NCBI GenBank assembly: GCA_963402885.1
Contig: OY727096.1
Span: 434,001 to 498,000 of the forward strand
Direction: 5' to 3'
From: Antedon bifida
Lineage: Eukaryota > Echinodermata > Crinoidea > Comatulida > Antedonidae
Length of the DNA stretch: 64,000 nt
The notes beneath the pieces were generated by a model. It was not told the DNA's origin, made no database searches, and saw only the letters and a list, made by a program, of their open reading frames with translations. The translations under genes and the position numbers were made by a program. Of the stretch, positions 12,647 through 25,009 are shown in pieces. Every line of letters begins with the position of its first letter. Position 1 is the first letter of the stretch.

Positions 12647-13046
12647 TTTTTGTACCTTTGATCTTTGACCTGATGTACTTTTGATCTTTGGCCTAATGTA
12701 TGTACCTTTGATCTTTGACCTGATGTTTATGTACATTTGATCTTTGACCTGATGTTTGTACCTTTGATCTTTGACCTGATGTTTGTACCTTTGATCTTTG
12801 ACCTGATGTTTGTACCTTTTATCTTTGACCTGATGTTTGTACCTTTTATCTTTGACCTAATGTTTGTACCTTTTATCTTTGACCTGATGTTTGTACCTTT
12901 GATCTTTGACCTGATGTTTGTACCTTTTATCTTTGACCTGATGTTTGTACCTTTGATTTTGGACCTGATGTTCTTTTGATCTTTCACCTGGTTGTACTTT
13001 GGCTTGATGATTGTGCCGTTATTATTTGACCTCACCTGATGTTTAT
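12647..13046. repeat. Minisatellite, 27 bp x about 13
   Basis: The unit combines GATCTTTGACCTGATG with TTTGTACCTTT (27 bp). Because 27 is a multiple of three, both strands stay open (nine-residue repeats such as IFDLMFVPL). Both predicted proteins are artefacts of the period. The outer units are shorter and diverged, the central ones nearly identical, which is typical of replication slippage or unequal exchange. Confidence 0.93.
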
Positions 13047-15012
13047 GTACCTTTTATCATCATAATTTTGTTTGGAATATGAAGTTGTCATATCCATTCT
13101 ATATCCCAAACAATTACAGAGTCTCAATAATCTGCTTTTCTGAGAAAAATTATCCATAAAGAAATGTTAATAAGTGTTTTATGAGGTGTTTCCAAGGTAA
13201 TTATCTTACTAACTCAGAAGATCACATTTCAGAATATTTTTTTTTCATTTCATTTAATTCATTTGGCATCTCATTAATCAATATAAAATATAAAACATCA
13301 AGAAAAAATAAATATGTAAACATCTTAAACATTAAAAAATATAAATTAAAAAATTAGTAAGGCGAGAATAAAGTGATGTACAGGATAGTACATAAAGTCG
13401 TTTAAAATAAAACACCTTACTCCAATGTAAGAGTTTTATTAAATTTGCATGGCCTACATTTTTGTTCTTCTAATATCAAATTATTGTTGAGAATTTAAGC
13501 AGCAGGGACAGATGACAATAATATTAAATTAAATATTTGCTTAAAATGCACCACCGTCTCTAAATACAACAATTTCAGAATATCTGTTTTGTCAGGGGGC
13601 AACGGCCTCTGGCGTTTTTTACTGATGTATTTCAATGCCTGACTTTTAGTTAAGATTTACAGTACAAAAGGTTACCAATGAAAAAGATGGATCAGAGCAA
13701 ATACAAACATAACACATTAAAATTCTGAATAAATTTATTACAAAGTCAAACAAAAACAAAATGGTTGATCTCTCCTCTGTAACCATGGTTTTGTTTTCCT
13801 TTTCAATGACCTCAATCAATCATCATCTTCTTTTCCTCATCTTCCACACTTAATCTCCCTCTCCTCGCATCATCTCAACAAATTGATTTTACGAGATTAA
13901 GGTGAGAATGATTTTGGTACGGATTTCTACATGTGTCATTGCGCAATTCACACGTCCTCCAAATTAGTACAGCAATAAAAATCACAGGCTGATAGAAGTT
14001 CTCATTAATAGATTGAAGGCTAGGAAAAGCCCCTACAGGCTATAAGTTGATCTGCATATCATTTTGATACAATATGAAGACTATATGTTAGCAGTCTGTG
14101 TAAAGCCTTGTCATGGCAACCATAATGGAGAGTGATTTTCAAGAACAATTTTGCAACCAATTCATTACATCCATCATTGCAGAACGACGATCTAACATTA
14201 TTTTATTCTACCAGTTTTTCTTCAATACATTCTTTTAAATTATTATTTGGAAATATCTTTCTCATTCAGTGTTACAATTTATCACATTGCAAATTGGGAA
14301 ATCTGTAAGTACATTTTTGTATAATACGAAAATAATAATTTATTATTGATTCCAAAGAATTAGAAATCAAACAATGGTTGCTGAAAATAAAATGAAGTGT
14401 AAATTGGAAAAATATGTATTTTTTTGGTCATTTAAGCTAATATGAAAGATAATAATTTATTGTTAAAATGAAAGATCAAACAATGGTTGCATGGCAACCT
14501 GATTGACAGTTTAATAGCAGACATCCTTTTCATCAACTGTAATATATACATTCATTTTAATGACATGCGTCAAATATTAGTGATTAGCACAAAATGTATA
14601 ATTCTCAAATCAAAGAATTAGTATATTTTATATTAAGAAAATGATTTATGTCCTTATTTCTTTTAATATTGAATACTGTACTACAATTTTTAAATTATAG
14701 TATTATTAGTTATTGTTCTTAAGAAAACCTGTGTATGGTATATGAATATCCCTGTTCATAGAATTACTATATTAATTTTATATTCAGATAACATTTTACA
14801 AGTGATAAAATTATTAATTAACATCATACATTTCATTTATTAATTCCCATGGTTCCACTTCAAATTGGCTGTTGATAATAAATAATAAATAAAGAAATAA
14901 TTAGGCCCACCACTGTTGAAACTAACACTAGAACCATGGCAACCAGTTTATTCATATTTGTATAAATCAACATGGCCACTGCCTTATGCCTACTTAGTTT
15001 TAATCTTTAATA
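13047..15012. other. No gene seen
   Basis: AT-rich sequence. Two short related segments (AATCAAACAATGGTTGC) occur near 14365 and 14470. No supported exon. Confidence 0.45.
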
Positions 15013-15152
15013 AAGCTCTGTCTACACTATCAAACTAGTTTTATAAAAAAAAGTGTGATGTGCCTAAATATGGTAGTGATATGACATCATTGCATCAATA
15101 TATGGGCATATCACATTTTGTCACATAAAGTTTGATAGTGTAGACAGAGCTT
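15013..15152. mobile_element. MITE-A copy 3
   Basis: Complete TIR copy ending in TAAAGCTCTG on the left and CAGAGCTTTA on the right. The outer A/T residues fit a TA target duplication around AAGCTCTG TIRs. One internal ATATGGTAGTGATATGACA unit. Non-coding. Confidence 0.9.
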
Positions 15153-15458
15153 TAGGACAAATTGAATGTTTCTTGTACATTATATTATCAACTCAGTATG
15201 ATAGATATTTGGATTCACAACATAGTTTATTAAGTTACCTTTGCTGTATTATTGAATACATCAGAGTTATTGATATGATATTCATTTTCTTGTACAGCCT
15301 CCAGTATCCAATGATGATAACATAAAGTGCATGTATTAATGTACACATGTTAGCTTCAGCTTTACATTAATTATTAATTAGTGTATTTAATCGATATTTC
15401 ATGTTCATCGTGACTTAATTTTATATTCAATATTTCACTCTCAGAGTGCAATGCCTTA

Positions 15459-15601
15459 AGCTCTGTCTACACTATCAAAGTTTATGTGACAAAAACATGT
15501 GATGTGCCCATATATAGACATAATGATGTCATATCACTACCATATTTGGACATATCACACTTTTTTTTGTCACATAAACTTTGATAGTGTAGGCAGAGCT
15601 T
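15459..15601. mobile_element. MITE-A copy 4
   Basis: Complete copy, nearly identical in layout to copy 1 at 5489-5630, only 300 bp from copy 3. Long palindromic arms extend through TTTATGTGACAAAA on both sides. One internal CTACCATATTTGG unit. Confidence 0.9.
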
Positions 15602-16014
15602 TATTTTTTAGTATCAGAAAATGTGCTGATAGAAAAAACATGGTTGAGATGTGGGAAATAGGTTGAGATATGGATTGGATGTGAAAGTGGGTCAGTAACT
15701 GGGTCATGAGAGGGGTTTTTAATCATTTAGTGATTGAATATTACCTACTGTATTTGAATGGAAATTAAAAATCCATATTTTTGTTTGAATTATTACACCT
15801 TCAGCTGTTTTGTGATCTATCTGTATAAGTAGGTCATCTCCATCAATTACTTCAAATGTATTGTAAGTATTACGATACTAAAAGTAAGGAATTATTGTAG
15901 GAATACTGTTGGTGCAGAGACAGGACTTAACTCCAAGTTGATTGCTTAGTTTTAAGGTACAGATAATGAACTGCTCAATGGCAGATCCAAGATTTTTAAA
16001 ATTAATTTTTACAA

Positions 16015-16236
16015 ATTTCATATGCATCCAACAACGAGTAACTCCCACTCTCTTTCTCATAATCAATTACAGGATGGATAAACTATTTAAAATTTATCCT
16101 GCTTATTTGAGTCTCATTTGAAGCTTAAGGTGTGGAGTTGAAAGAGTTGCGCGTTACAACTCTGGCACTAGGTCAGGATTGAACCCTGGACCTTGGGATT
16201 GGAACGCAAGCACATTAACCACCAAGCTACAGCTCT
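16015..16236 (-). mobile_element. SINE-1, tRNA-derived, fullest copy
   Basis: On the minus strand the element starts at about 16236 with a tRNA-like head: A-box-like TAGCTTGGTGGTTAATG and B-box GGTTCAATCC about 40 bp apart. These are the internal Pol III promoter elements. A body with CAACTCTTTCAACTCC and a 3' part ending near ATGCATATGAAAT follow. Partial copies at 7718-7870, 30845-30912 and 59538-59578 keep the same 3' part. It is not a functional tRNA gene, as no cloverleaf acceptor pairing is evident. Confidence 0.82.
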
Positions 16237-17708
16237 ACTACAGCAAAAACTTTTTAAAATAGAGGACATTGTAAAAAAAAAACTGTTCTTGAAAAGAACG
16301 GTATTCAAAACTGTATTCCCTGCTCAATAGAAGCAGCTGGCCCTGACACTCATTTTGGGACCCTAAAAGAATACATACAATTTATTACCTGTAAACAGGA
16401 TGCAATCAAGATGATTTAATTAATGAAGTCCATTACAGTTGTCAAAAACAGAATGCTAACATACATGATAGGAAATGTAAAATGTACAATGTACTTTGTA
16501 TCACTTTTTAGTATTTTTAAAGACTTTTATTAACTCATAAAATACAAAGTAATAGCTTTTATGGTTCATTTATTACTTGAGAAAAAACCTTACAAATTTA
16601 AATAAATATTTGATATTAAATAGGTTGTTAAGTATGTACAGTAGGTTTCTTTGTTTGATTTATGATTATTCCTCTCTCTGTCTGTTTGTCTGTCTGTCCC
16701 TGTCCGACTATCTTATAGGGTACGAGTCGGGCAGATCTGGGTCGACTAGATATTCAAATACGTAATGTGCTTTCAATGGAAAAAAGCAGGGTCTGTACAT
16801 ACGCATTATAACAATGGTAAAATACACCTTTTAGACAACAAAGTTAGAATGGCTTTAAAGGAAGGAAATATATCTATAAATGTCCATATTGGTGCTAAAA
16901 ATGGTATATGCAGCTTTTTTGATACCATTTGTCTTTAATCTAAGTCAGAAGCTTACTTCCAACTGACAGAGAAATGTTAGCGTGTACAAGACCGTATCAA
17001 GTAACATATTCTAGACCACTTTAAAGTACTTTACCTACAGATATTTTCACTTAATTGCAGGCCTGATGACATAAAACACTAAATTTGTAAACACATATGA
17101 CGTCAAATAATCTTCATACCTGATTATCAATCATAGAAATTAAAATTAAGCTGGTGAAATTAGCATTAATGGATGTGAATGAAACTCAGCTAGGATGTGT
17201 CGAAGATTAGTAAATTAGTACTAAGAAATTAAATGATTTTATTTAAAATTATACTTATTTTATTATTATTGTATTTAGTCAGCAGTAGAGTTTGTTTTTT
17301 GCATGGATCCCAACAATATTATAATATATAATAAATAAATACAATATAATAAATGACATCAATTAACAATATGATGTTTACAATAACAAAACAAAGATAA
17401 ATTCATACAACATAAACAAAATAATATTTAAATGTGATTCGTAATGTAAAATTGGTAAATATTATTTGTAAAATTATTATAAATCCTTGAAAAGCAGATT
17501 ACAAGATATTGATAAAGAGTTAGCAACGGTCTGACATGTGAAATGAACCTTCATTATGAAAGTTATTAAATGCATTCACCGAAACTATTATCTCTTAACG
17601 CCCTTACGCATATTCATGTCGTAAAAAAGGTGAATTTCAAATAAAGTGGCTTATTTTTTTATTCACGCAGCTGTATGTGTCAATAATTTTTGGAAAATTA
17701 ACATTGAT
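16237..17708. other. No gene seen
   Basis: Repeat-poor AT-rich sequence with a small TCTGTCTG run near 16675-16705. No supported exon or RNA gene. Confidence 0.45.
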
Positions 17709-17764
17709 ATTGCTGTATGTGGTATATTAGGTAATTGCTGTATGTGGTATATTAGGTAATTGCT
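17709..17764. repeat. Short tandem duplication, 28 bp x 2
   Basis: The phrase ATTGCTGTATGTGGTATATT plus AGGTA is present twice in direct succession. Confidence 0.9.
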
Positions 17765-17820
17765 TTAAAAGTAGCAGAAAAGTGAATTACCACTTGAATA
17801 TAACTTAATTAACAATCATT

Positions 17821-18408
17821 GATTTGCATGTACCTTGAGGAAATCTAAAAATCAATTACTAATCAAATGACCATGTACTGTACGTCATTAAACGACGCTA
17901 TAATACTGATGCAGATATAAGCCCATCCTGGGATAAATCCATCCAACCCCCAACATTTATATTCATTGATTTGGATGTACCTTGAGGAAATCTAAAAATC
18001 AATTACTAATCAAATGACCATGTACTTTATGTCATTAAACGACGCTATAATACTGATGCAGATATAAGCCCACCCTGGGATAAATCCATCCAACCCCCAA
18101 CATTTATATTCATTGATTTGCATGTACCTTGAGGAAATCTAAAAATCAATTACTAATCAAATGACCATGTACTGTACGTCATTAAACGACGCTATAATAC
18201 TGATGCAGATATAAGCCCATCCTGGGAAAAATCCATCCAACCCCCAACATTTATATTCATTGATTTGCATGTACCTTGAGGAAATCTAAAAATCAATTAC
18301 TAATCAAATGACCATGTACTGTACGTCATTAAAGGACGCTATAACCAATACTGATGCAGATATAAGCCCACCCTGGGATAAACTCACCCAATTACTAACA
18401 TTTATAAT
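17821..18408. repeat. Tandem array, 147 bp x 4
   Basis: Units start at 17821, 17968, 18115 and 18262, an exact 147-bp spacing. Each carries GCATGTACCTTGAGGAAATC, TCAATTACTAATCAAATGACC and ATAAGCCCATCCTGGG. The first three are nearly identical; the fourth has a small insertion (CCAATAC) and diverges at its end. No open frame spans it. It behaves like a small satellite block. Confidence 0.95.
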
Positions 18409-20999
18409 ACTGTATGTAAAATGTTGCCATAGCCTAGCAAAGTTCTCTACTTGCTATGTATAATTATATTTCATTTATTAATCGTTGATTAGTGCATAAT
18501 TATTATGTTTTGCTGGGACGGTTTCCAATAATTCAAAGTATAATTTTGCATAGTTTTTATGTGTTTCAATAGTATTTAACTCAATTACCGTACAACGTTT
18601 GTAATTATGCTGAATTACATAAACATTTCATGGCAGACTCTGATGGGAGACTGGTTGGTTCTAGGTGCCCCCACCCCCTCCCCCACTTTTTAGAGAAAGG
18701 CAATAAAATGCTTGATGTCTGACAAGACCCCTTATCCCCTATTAGGTGTTCCTAACTCAGCATCCTAGGTCCACTCCCCCTGGTTGCACTAAGTATTGGC
18801 TGACTGTTACAGTACATCGCCTTCTTGATTTCAGAAGTACTAAAATGTTAGTCAGCAAAGGTCCAGTGCTATTTGTAATTATTTAAATTCTAAATAGAAA
18901 TTGATCCTCAAATAATTGCATGATCACATACTATACATTCTGAAGCGTGCTTAGATCATTAGTGGGCTATATTTGAACAGGCTGATTTGAAGTGTCCATG
19001 TTGTATTCTTAGAACACACTGTACTGTCTTGCATAAAATGTACGTCAAACTAGGATTGGCTCAAACATCAGAAAGATTTACTATCATTATCAAGTTAGTC
19101 TTTTCATAAAATTGTATTACAGTCAACTCCCCCAATACCAGACACCTTTGGGCTGGTCTGTATATCTGGATTTTCTGGGAAGTCGGGTATTCTGAATGTG
19201 TTTTTAATGGTAAAAAAGAAATTTGTGACTTTTTGGATCTCAAGAAAAGTCTGGTATTGAGTTGACTGTATTATGCCAACGAATTGGTATGTCATTTCAT
19301 GCTTTTTGATATCTAATTGCTTACTTTTATGAATTTGTTTTTCCGTTTTATTGACCCCGAATAGAGTATTTTAGTTTCTAAGTTGAATGTGGAGAATGCT
19401 TTCATGAGTTAAAAGATTGACTGTTATATTCAACAAGGCTACATTATTATACTCCTATTGTATTTAACAGGCAGGTTCCATTTATAATAATAGTAATGGC
19501 AATACAGTAATATGAAATCTTCAATATATTGTTAGCTGTTTGCTATATTATTTTAAAGAATCTTTCAATGAATGGATGTTAATTTTCAATAAAATGAATA
19601 AAATATATATTTATTTCTGTCACTTAATATATTAACTCTTTCTATATTTCTTATTCCTTGTTGAAATGAGAATTGGAAAACAGAAACTGAATATTAATGA
19701 TAAGATGACATATTTGTATTCAATCGTCTTCACACATAATATTGCCTACAGGTACAAGATGTTATAGAATAGAAATCAATTCAACCAGTATTCCTAAGTG
19801 AACAAACTTAGTTACGTATGCACACACAAAGTATATACTTAATTGAAACTAGCCTACGATTTTAAGCGTATTTGCCGCACTCTCGTGGGTACTGTAAATT
19901 GCCATACACGGCTATACAGTATTAGTTCTGTGTTTTACTACACATGTCGGTGACATAAATACTAAATAGGCATGGTTGTACATGACTTTGAATTTTAAGG
20001 CCGTTTTTATCAAAGTCTGGATTTGAGTTGTGCTCTTCATCCTGCGTAGTATTCCATCTAAGCATCTGACTTAGTTCACCGACTTAAACATGAAATTGGG
20101 TCATGCTTGCTGGATGGTCTTTTAATACCATGCATTGCGTAGGGCTATCATCCATCAAATATGGATCATTTTTTATGAAAAGTAATCAATATGGTTGTAT
20201 ATTTATAATTTTTTACGAGTTGAAACAAAAATTTAATCGCTTTCATTAGTGTATCAATTCCATTTGTGATAGTAATTTAATTTATAATTTTGGTCTTTGT
20301 GTTCCTGCTTGTAATAAGAAACAATAATTGTTTTTGTGTTCTCTACAAAATGGGTGTGTTCCCCTCTAAATCTGCTCCTGGTTGTCAGTTTTTGTATAAC
20401 TGACAAACAGCATCTATTTTATCTCTGGCCACTTTTAATTTGATATGGATTTTTTTTCATTATATAGGCCTAGTGTTATATAACCATACCTGTCAAGATA
20501 TTGCTAAATGATAGATTTGTTTTGTTTGAAATACAACTTTTTTTTAATGTCACAATAAATTACTGCCATAAATTGAGCTGCTCTTAATGTTGTGGGTATA
20601 TGTAAAGGTTGAATCATATAGATTAAAAGTGATATAACATTTGACAGCCGGTTTACGTTGTTTTCAATTTTTAAATGTTTTTCTCTCCCCCTCATTCTCT
20701 TAGAATGAAAATAACCATACGTCGTTGTTTATGAAACATTTTGCAATTTTATATCATTAATCACTTATTTCAAAATATGTATGTATTATGTATCTTTTTT
20801 GCTTTATATTGTTTTTACTGTAATGTGGGATGTGTGGATAACCTTTGTCGGCTTTCACCTCATTCCTGGTTATATTACAGTATATGCAATATTAACCAAA
20901 TAAATGCCACACTTTCATAGCATTACCCTGGTAACTTTTTGAATCAAACACGTATGGAAACATACTCCCATAATGCAGCTAGTAATCAGTGCATGTGTC
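18409..20999. other. No gene seen apart from MITE-C
   Basis: AT-rich sequence. A GC-rich patch near 18665-18790 contains CCCCACCCCCTCCCCCAC. No exon supported. MITE-C at 19120-19268 is listed separately. Confidence 0.45.
19120..19268. mobile_element. MITE-C, TA-flanked TIR element
   Basis: 149-bp element. The left end is CAGTCAACTCCCCCAATACC and the right end is the inverted GGTATTGAGTTGACTG, with TA on both sides. TA duplication and CAGT ends point to the Tc1/mariner or pogo superfamily (family knowledge). The two overlapping minus-strand open frames here are translations of the element. A left-end copy lies at 61265-61350. Confidence 0.85.
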
Positions 21000-21000
21000 T

Positions 21001-21160
21001 TGATCTAACCGGTACCCATTTATACACCTGGGTGGAGAGAAGTAAACATAAGTAAAATGTCTTGCCTTAGGATATAAGCAATGCGCCAAGAGTTGGATTC
21101 AAACCATGATCTTCTGATCAGTAATCCAACGTCCAACACACTGCGTCACACGCCCTCACA
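21001..21160 (-). mobile_element. SINE-2, tRNA-derived
   Basis: Read on the minus strand, a tRNA-like head has an A-box-like stretch (GTGACGCAGTGTGTTGG) and the B-box GGTTTGAATCC. The body follows (CCTAAGGCAAGACATTTTAC) and then CACCCAGGTGTATAAATGGG, a phrase frequent in SINEs of marine deuterostomes as far as I recall. A fragment of the same 3' phrase occurs at 3964-3992. Confidence 0.75.
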
Positions 21161-21656
21161 TAATTATGATAAATGCCAAGCATCTACACAATAAACAACA
21201 AAAACCTATACACCATGTACAGTAATTTTATTTTTCAAATTTACTTTATCTTAAAAATAGTTCCATGATGGTTCTGAGACGTCAATCTCTTTCTTTTTTC
21301 ATTTTAAAATTTAATTCAACCTCAAACAAAATAACAAAATGACACTTTTATAATTTACTAGTTGCATGGACCATTAACCTTACGCTACAACAAAATAATA
21401 GAATATATGTTTGTCATGCCTTGCAAGTTTTAAACTGTCACAAACGCTTTGATGCTTAAGCTCTATTAATATTGTGTAATAGTACACAAGAGAAAACCCA
21501 ACAGAAATGTGAATAAATTGATGTGATTTACTTGACAAAAAGGAATTATCTTTAAGACTATTCTTAATTACATTTTCACATCCAAATGTTGTTAAGCTCT
21601 ATCTACACTATCGAACTTTATGTGACAAAAAATGTGATGTGCTCATATATGGACAT

Positions 21657-22075
21657 GTCCCTACCACTACTTGGGCATATCACTACCACTATTTGGGCAT
21701 ATCACTACCACTATTTGGGCATATCACTACCACTATTTGGGCATATCACTACTACTATTTGGGCATATCACTACCATTTTTGGGCATATCACTACCACTA
21801 TTTGGGCATATCACTACCACTATTTGGGCATATCACTACCACTATTTGGGCATATCACTACCACTATTTGGGCATATCACTACCACTATTTGGGCATATC
21901 ACTACCACTATTTGGGCATATCACTACCACTATTTGGGCATATCACTACCACTATTTGGGCATATCACTACCACTATTTGGGCATATCACTACCACTATT
22001 TGGGCATATCACTACCACTATTTGGGCATATCACTACCACTATTTGGGCATATCACTACCACTATTTGGGCATAT
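21657..22075. repeat. Minisatellite, 22 bp x about 19, inside MITE-A
   Basis: The unit is ACTATTTGGGCATATCACTA plus CC. About 19 head-to-tail units, most identical, run from 21657 to 22075. One or two more appear after the nested insertion (22546-22590). The unit derives from the single CTACCATATTTGGGCACATC segment of a normal MITE-A copy. It is not coding. Confidence 0.95.
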
Positions 22076-22545
22076 CCAACCGATTCTGCTACTGTCCGTA
22101 GGTGGTATCTGTATAACTATAGCAAGTTATCCACGTTGCTGTCTGCATAAATGCTGTACTTTTAACACCGTACACTGTCATGTAGCACAGTGTCTGTTGA
22201 CAATTTACAATGAGTTTATTACCTTAATTATTTTCTATTATAAAAAATTACTTCCTAAATATACTAAACCTAACCCTCTAAATAATCTCCCTCAACTATT
22301 AAAAAAATTTAAGAATTAAAAAAAAAAAGCATGTCCTTTATAGACCTTGAACCGAGGGCTCCAGTGTGCAACGTTAAAGCCTTTGCCACTAGACCAAACA
22401 TTTCGGTTGGCAAACGCTGTTTGTATTTACTCTATATAGCGCCCTCTATAATAATGTATGTTAAAAGTACAGCATTTATACAGACAGCATACACTTGCTG
22501 ATATTTATACAGATACATACCTATTGACAGTAGCAGAATCGGGTC
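22076..22545. mobile_element. Nested 470-bp TIR element (TIR about 88 bp)
   Basis: The left end starts CCAACCGATTCTGCTACTGTC. The right end is its inverted counterpart, ending GACAGTAGCAGAATCGGGTC. Similarity of the arms extends about 88 bp through CTGCATAAATGCTGTACTTT. GCATAT lies on both sides (22070-22075 and 22546-22551), consistent with a 6-bp target duplication, although the host sequence is itself repetitive and contains this string. No transposase is present. The superfamily is unresolved. Confidence 0.85.
22338..22405 (-). mobile_element. tRNA-like SINE head within the nested element
   Basis: On the minus strand: TTTGGTCTAGTGGCAAAGG, an A-box-like segment, and CGGTTCAAGGTC, a B-box-like segment, about 40 bp apart. 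It lies in the middle of the 470-bp TIR element, so it was either captured by it or inserted into it. No tRNA cloverleaf can be completed. Confidence 0.5.
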
Positions 22546-22637
22546 GCATATCACTACCACTATTTGGGCATATCACTACCATTTTTGTGTAAATCACACT
22601 TTTTTTGTCAAACTAGTTTGATAGTGTATACAGAGAT

Positions 22638-24447
22638 TTTGAAAACAAAATGTTAATACAAATGAATGTATACATAGTATCATGTGACAAATGAATTAAT
22701 TGTTACTAGTTTTACCATCAAATGACAGAGAATTACAGATATTATTAATAAAAAATAAATACATAAAAAAAATCACCGAAATAATAAATATTCCTTGTCT
22801 CCCAGGAGTGTCACCAGGCCAGAAAACTAAGAAACGGATTTGTGATTTAAGTTTTTTGTTTCAAATAAAGATAAAATAAATACTGTATAGTAATTACAAT
22901 TCTTTTAATTATTACTATTAATTTAACTTGTATTATCTTTGTTTATATGTGGTTTATCTTTTGGTACAGTAGTTCATAGATTCACAGATTACTTTGCTTT
23001 TGATATATGCTGTATGCTCTACGCTTAACAAATCCAGGTGGAATGCCATCCTGAGATGTGTAGTAGTAATTATAGTACAGTCTTTTTTATTTTTAATTAA
23101 TTTATGTAATTTTACTTTCTATGTACCAAAAAAATAAAAGATTGAATGCATGAATATACAAAATGAATGTGTAAAAATAGGTTGATGTTATGAATAAAGT
23201 CATGGATCAGAGAGTCTATAATGCTGTGTATTAACACATTATATGTATACCCCAGTGAGATTGGACATAGATCATGAATGATGAATGAAATATTAAATCC
23301 TAATTATAATGGCGGCGTGTCATTTCTAGTAGATTGAAACATATTGACATTTATCATTAAGTTTTATATAAGCTCAGTCCAGAGGGCAGCAAACAACAAA
23401 TTTCGTATATCAGATCTTGTAAAAGCAGTGTGCGTTAATAATTGGAATAAATACATAATATACAAAATTCAAATTATAATTAAGTTTACTTTGTTTTTCA
23501 TTCATTTTAAGACTTTTTTCTTTTTAAGCTCTTAAGCTTATTACATTATTCTGTTATAGTAACATCAAACATTTAAGTGTTGGTATGGGAACCTCTTTAC
23601 CCCCATGTACTTTTCAGAATTAACTTTTGGGGTGGGACTTTCGATTCGTTTCTTTCTTTATTTCCATTCACATAATCATAAACATACATAAATAATCATA
23701 GTACAAAAAAAAAAGAATGGAAAGGGGGAATCTCTGAAGATCAAACTGTAGTGTGTTTAAACCTAATTATTGTTTTTTTAAAGGTTTTTTTTAGAGGGTG
23801 GGCCTCACTGTCTTCAGCATCTTCATCAATATGGTAATCAAAGTTATCAATTTTAAATGCCTTTGTGAAAAGCTATTTATATGCAAATTATTTAATGTGT
23901 TTGTTCATTAATCATTCAGAATTGTAATTTACAATTATATCATTGCTTGCCTAATATTACACCCATTAAATTTACATAATTTAAGAATTAATTTCTTGTT
24001 TTGGTTGATTCCCCTTTTATCATGAGAATTCAATACAATAAATCATGCGTGTGCAACGTTGCATAATGGTATATCAATAACTGCATGGATTATAGTAATC
24101 CAATTTACTCATCTTTTGTTTCACGCATGGAATTGTACATTTTTTTATGTCCCTTGTGTTTGAAATGCTTAGTTATATTTAACTGTCAATCCACAACTAT
24201 TCTATTTTGACATTTCGATAAAGAAATGTTATTTAATTGAATTCATGAATTGCTGTTGAATTTATTCATAACTTTTTTCACTGAATTGCAAAAATTAATA
24301 TGTTCAAATTACATAAACCAATAAAGGTGTTGGTAGTCCATGAATGCCGCTTACCCGGATGAACCAAAAATAGCTTATCTTCTTCAAAGAGAGAGATATA
24401 ACACCACTCTCTATAAATGTTACAGTCTGAGAACTTTCAAATCTCCA
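22638..24447. other. No gene seen
   Basis: AT-rich sequence. A possible reverse-oriented retroposon tail lies near 23650-23715. No exon supported. Confidence 0.45.
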
Positions 24448-24467
24448 CCCCCCCCCCCCCCCCCCCC
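24448..24467. repeat. Homopolymer (C)20
   Basis: Twenty C residues followed by TCCTTCC. The long minus-strand open frame across it is not convincing as a gene: it has poly-Gly from the C run and no recognisable domain. Confidence 0.95.
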
Positions 24468-25009
24468 TCCTTCCACACCAAAAAACATAGAATGAATGAG
24501 AGTTGATTAATGATCTGAGGAAAATAAGCTGGTTTGGGCAATGACAAATATGATGATAAATTAGAGGGCTCCTGGGAAAATTGACAAATAAAGGAAGATG
24601 GATTGTCACAGATGTGACATTAAGGCTAATCATATGAATAAAAAGAAAATACCAAGCTAGCTTTAAGGTTAAAAAATCAAAGTAGAAGACAAATAAATAT
24701 CTTTTATATTGAAATTGATATCTGGTCAAGTTTAATTATTTCTATTTCTACAATAGATTGTACAGGTATCAAGTTATTATTTGAATATCTTTTCATTAAA
24801 TATGACTGTAACTACTAGAAACTAGTTATTTTGTATGCTTGTCTATCTCATACACACATTCTCATTAACAATTTACACTGGGCTTAACTTAAAGTACATC
24901 TTTCAACATTTCGTCAGGGCTCTAACAGGCTCTAACAGTGATTCTGTCTTAATTAAACCACTTATGCTTCACTCCTACTAATAGCCTACTCTAGTCCTAA
25001 TTTTGTCCC

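Larger units (their letters stand above)
21595..22637. mobile_element. MITE-A copy 5, with expanded core and nested insertion
   Basis: The left TIR (AGCTCTATCTACACTATCGA) starts at 21595 and the right TIR (AGTTTGATAGTGTATACAGAG) ends at 22637. The ends are ordinary MITE-A, but the internal unit is expanded into a 22-bp array, which in turn is split by a 470-bp TIR element. Without the expansion and insertion the copy would be about 140 bp. Three long overlapping plus-strand open frames here exist only because a 22-bp period leaves all three frames open. Confidence 0.9.

Noticed and set aside
12727..13035. Opposed 102- and 80-codon open frames with nine-residue repeats
   Set aside because: Entirely produced by the 27-bp minisatellite; both strands cannot plausibly code and the unit count is set by the array.
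21586..22319. Three long overlapping plus-strand open frames (159-226 codons) with repeated TTIWAYHYH-type peptides
   Set aside because: They are the three frames of the same 22-bp array; a period not divisible by three with no stop keeps every frame open. They run into the nested TIR element and have no family.
23344..23535. Possible LINE remnant (FRISDLVKAVCVNNWNKY)
   Set aside because: Only a faint resemblance to the NxWN motif, with no LP or NSFK continuation; too weak to call.
24304..24729. 141-codon minus-strand open frame
   Set aside because: Contains poly-Gly from the C20 run, no domain, no splice or start context, and composition typical of AT-rich intergenic sequence.
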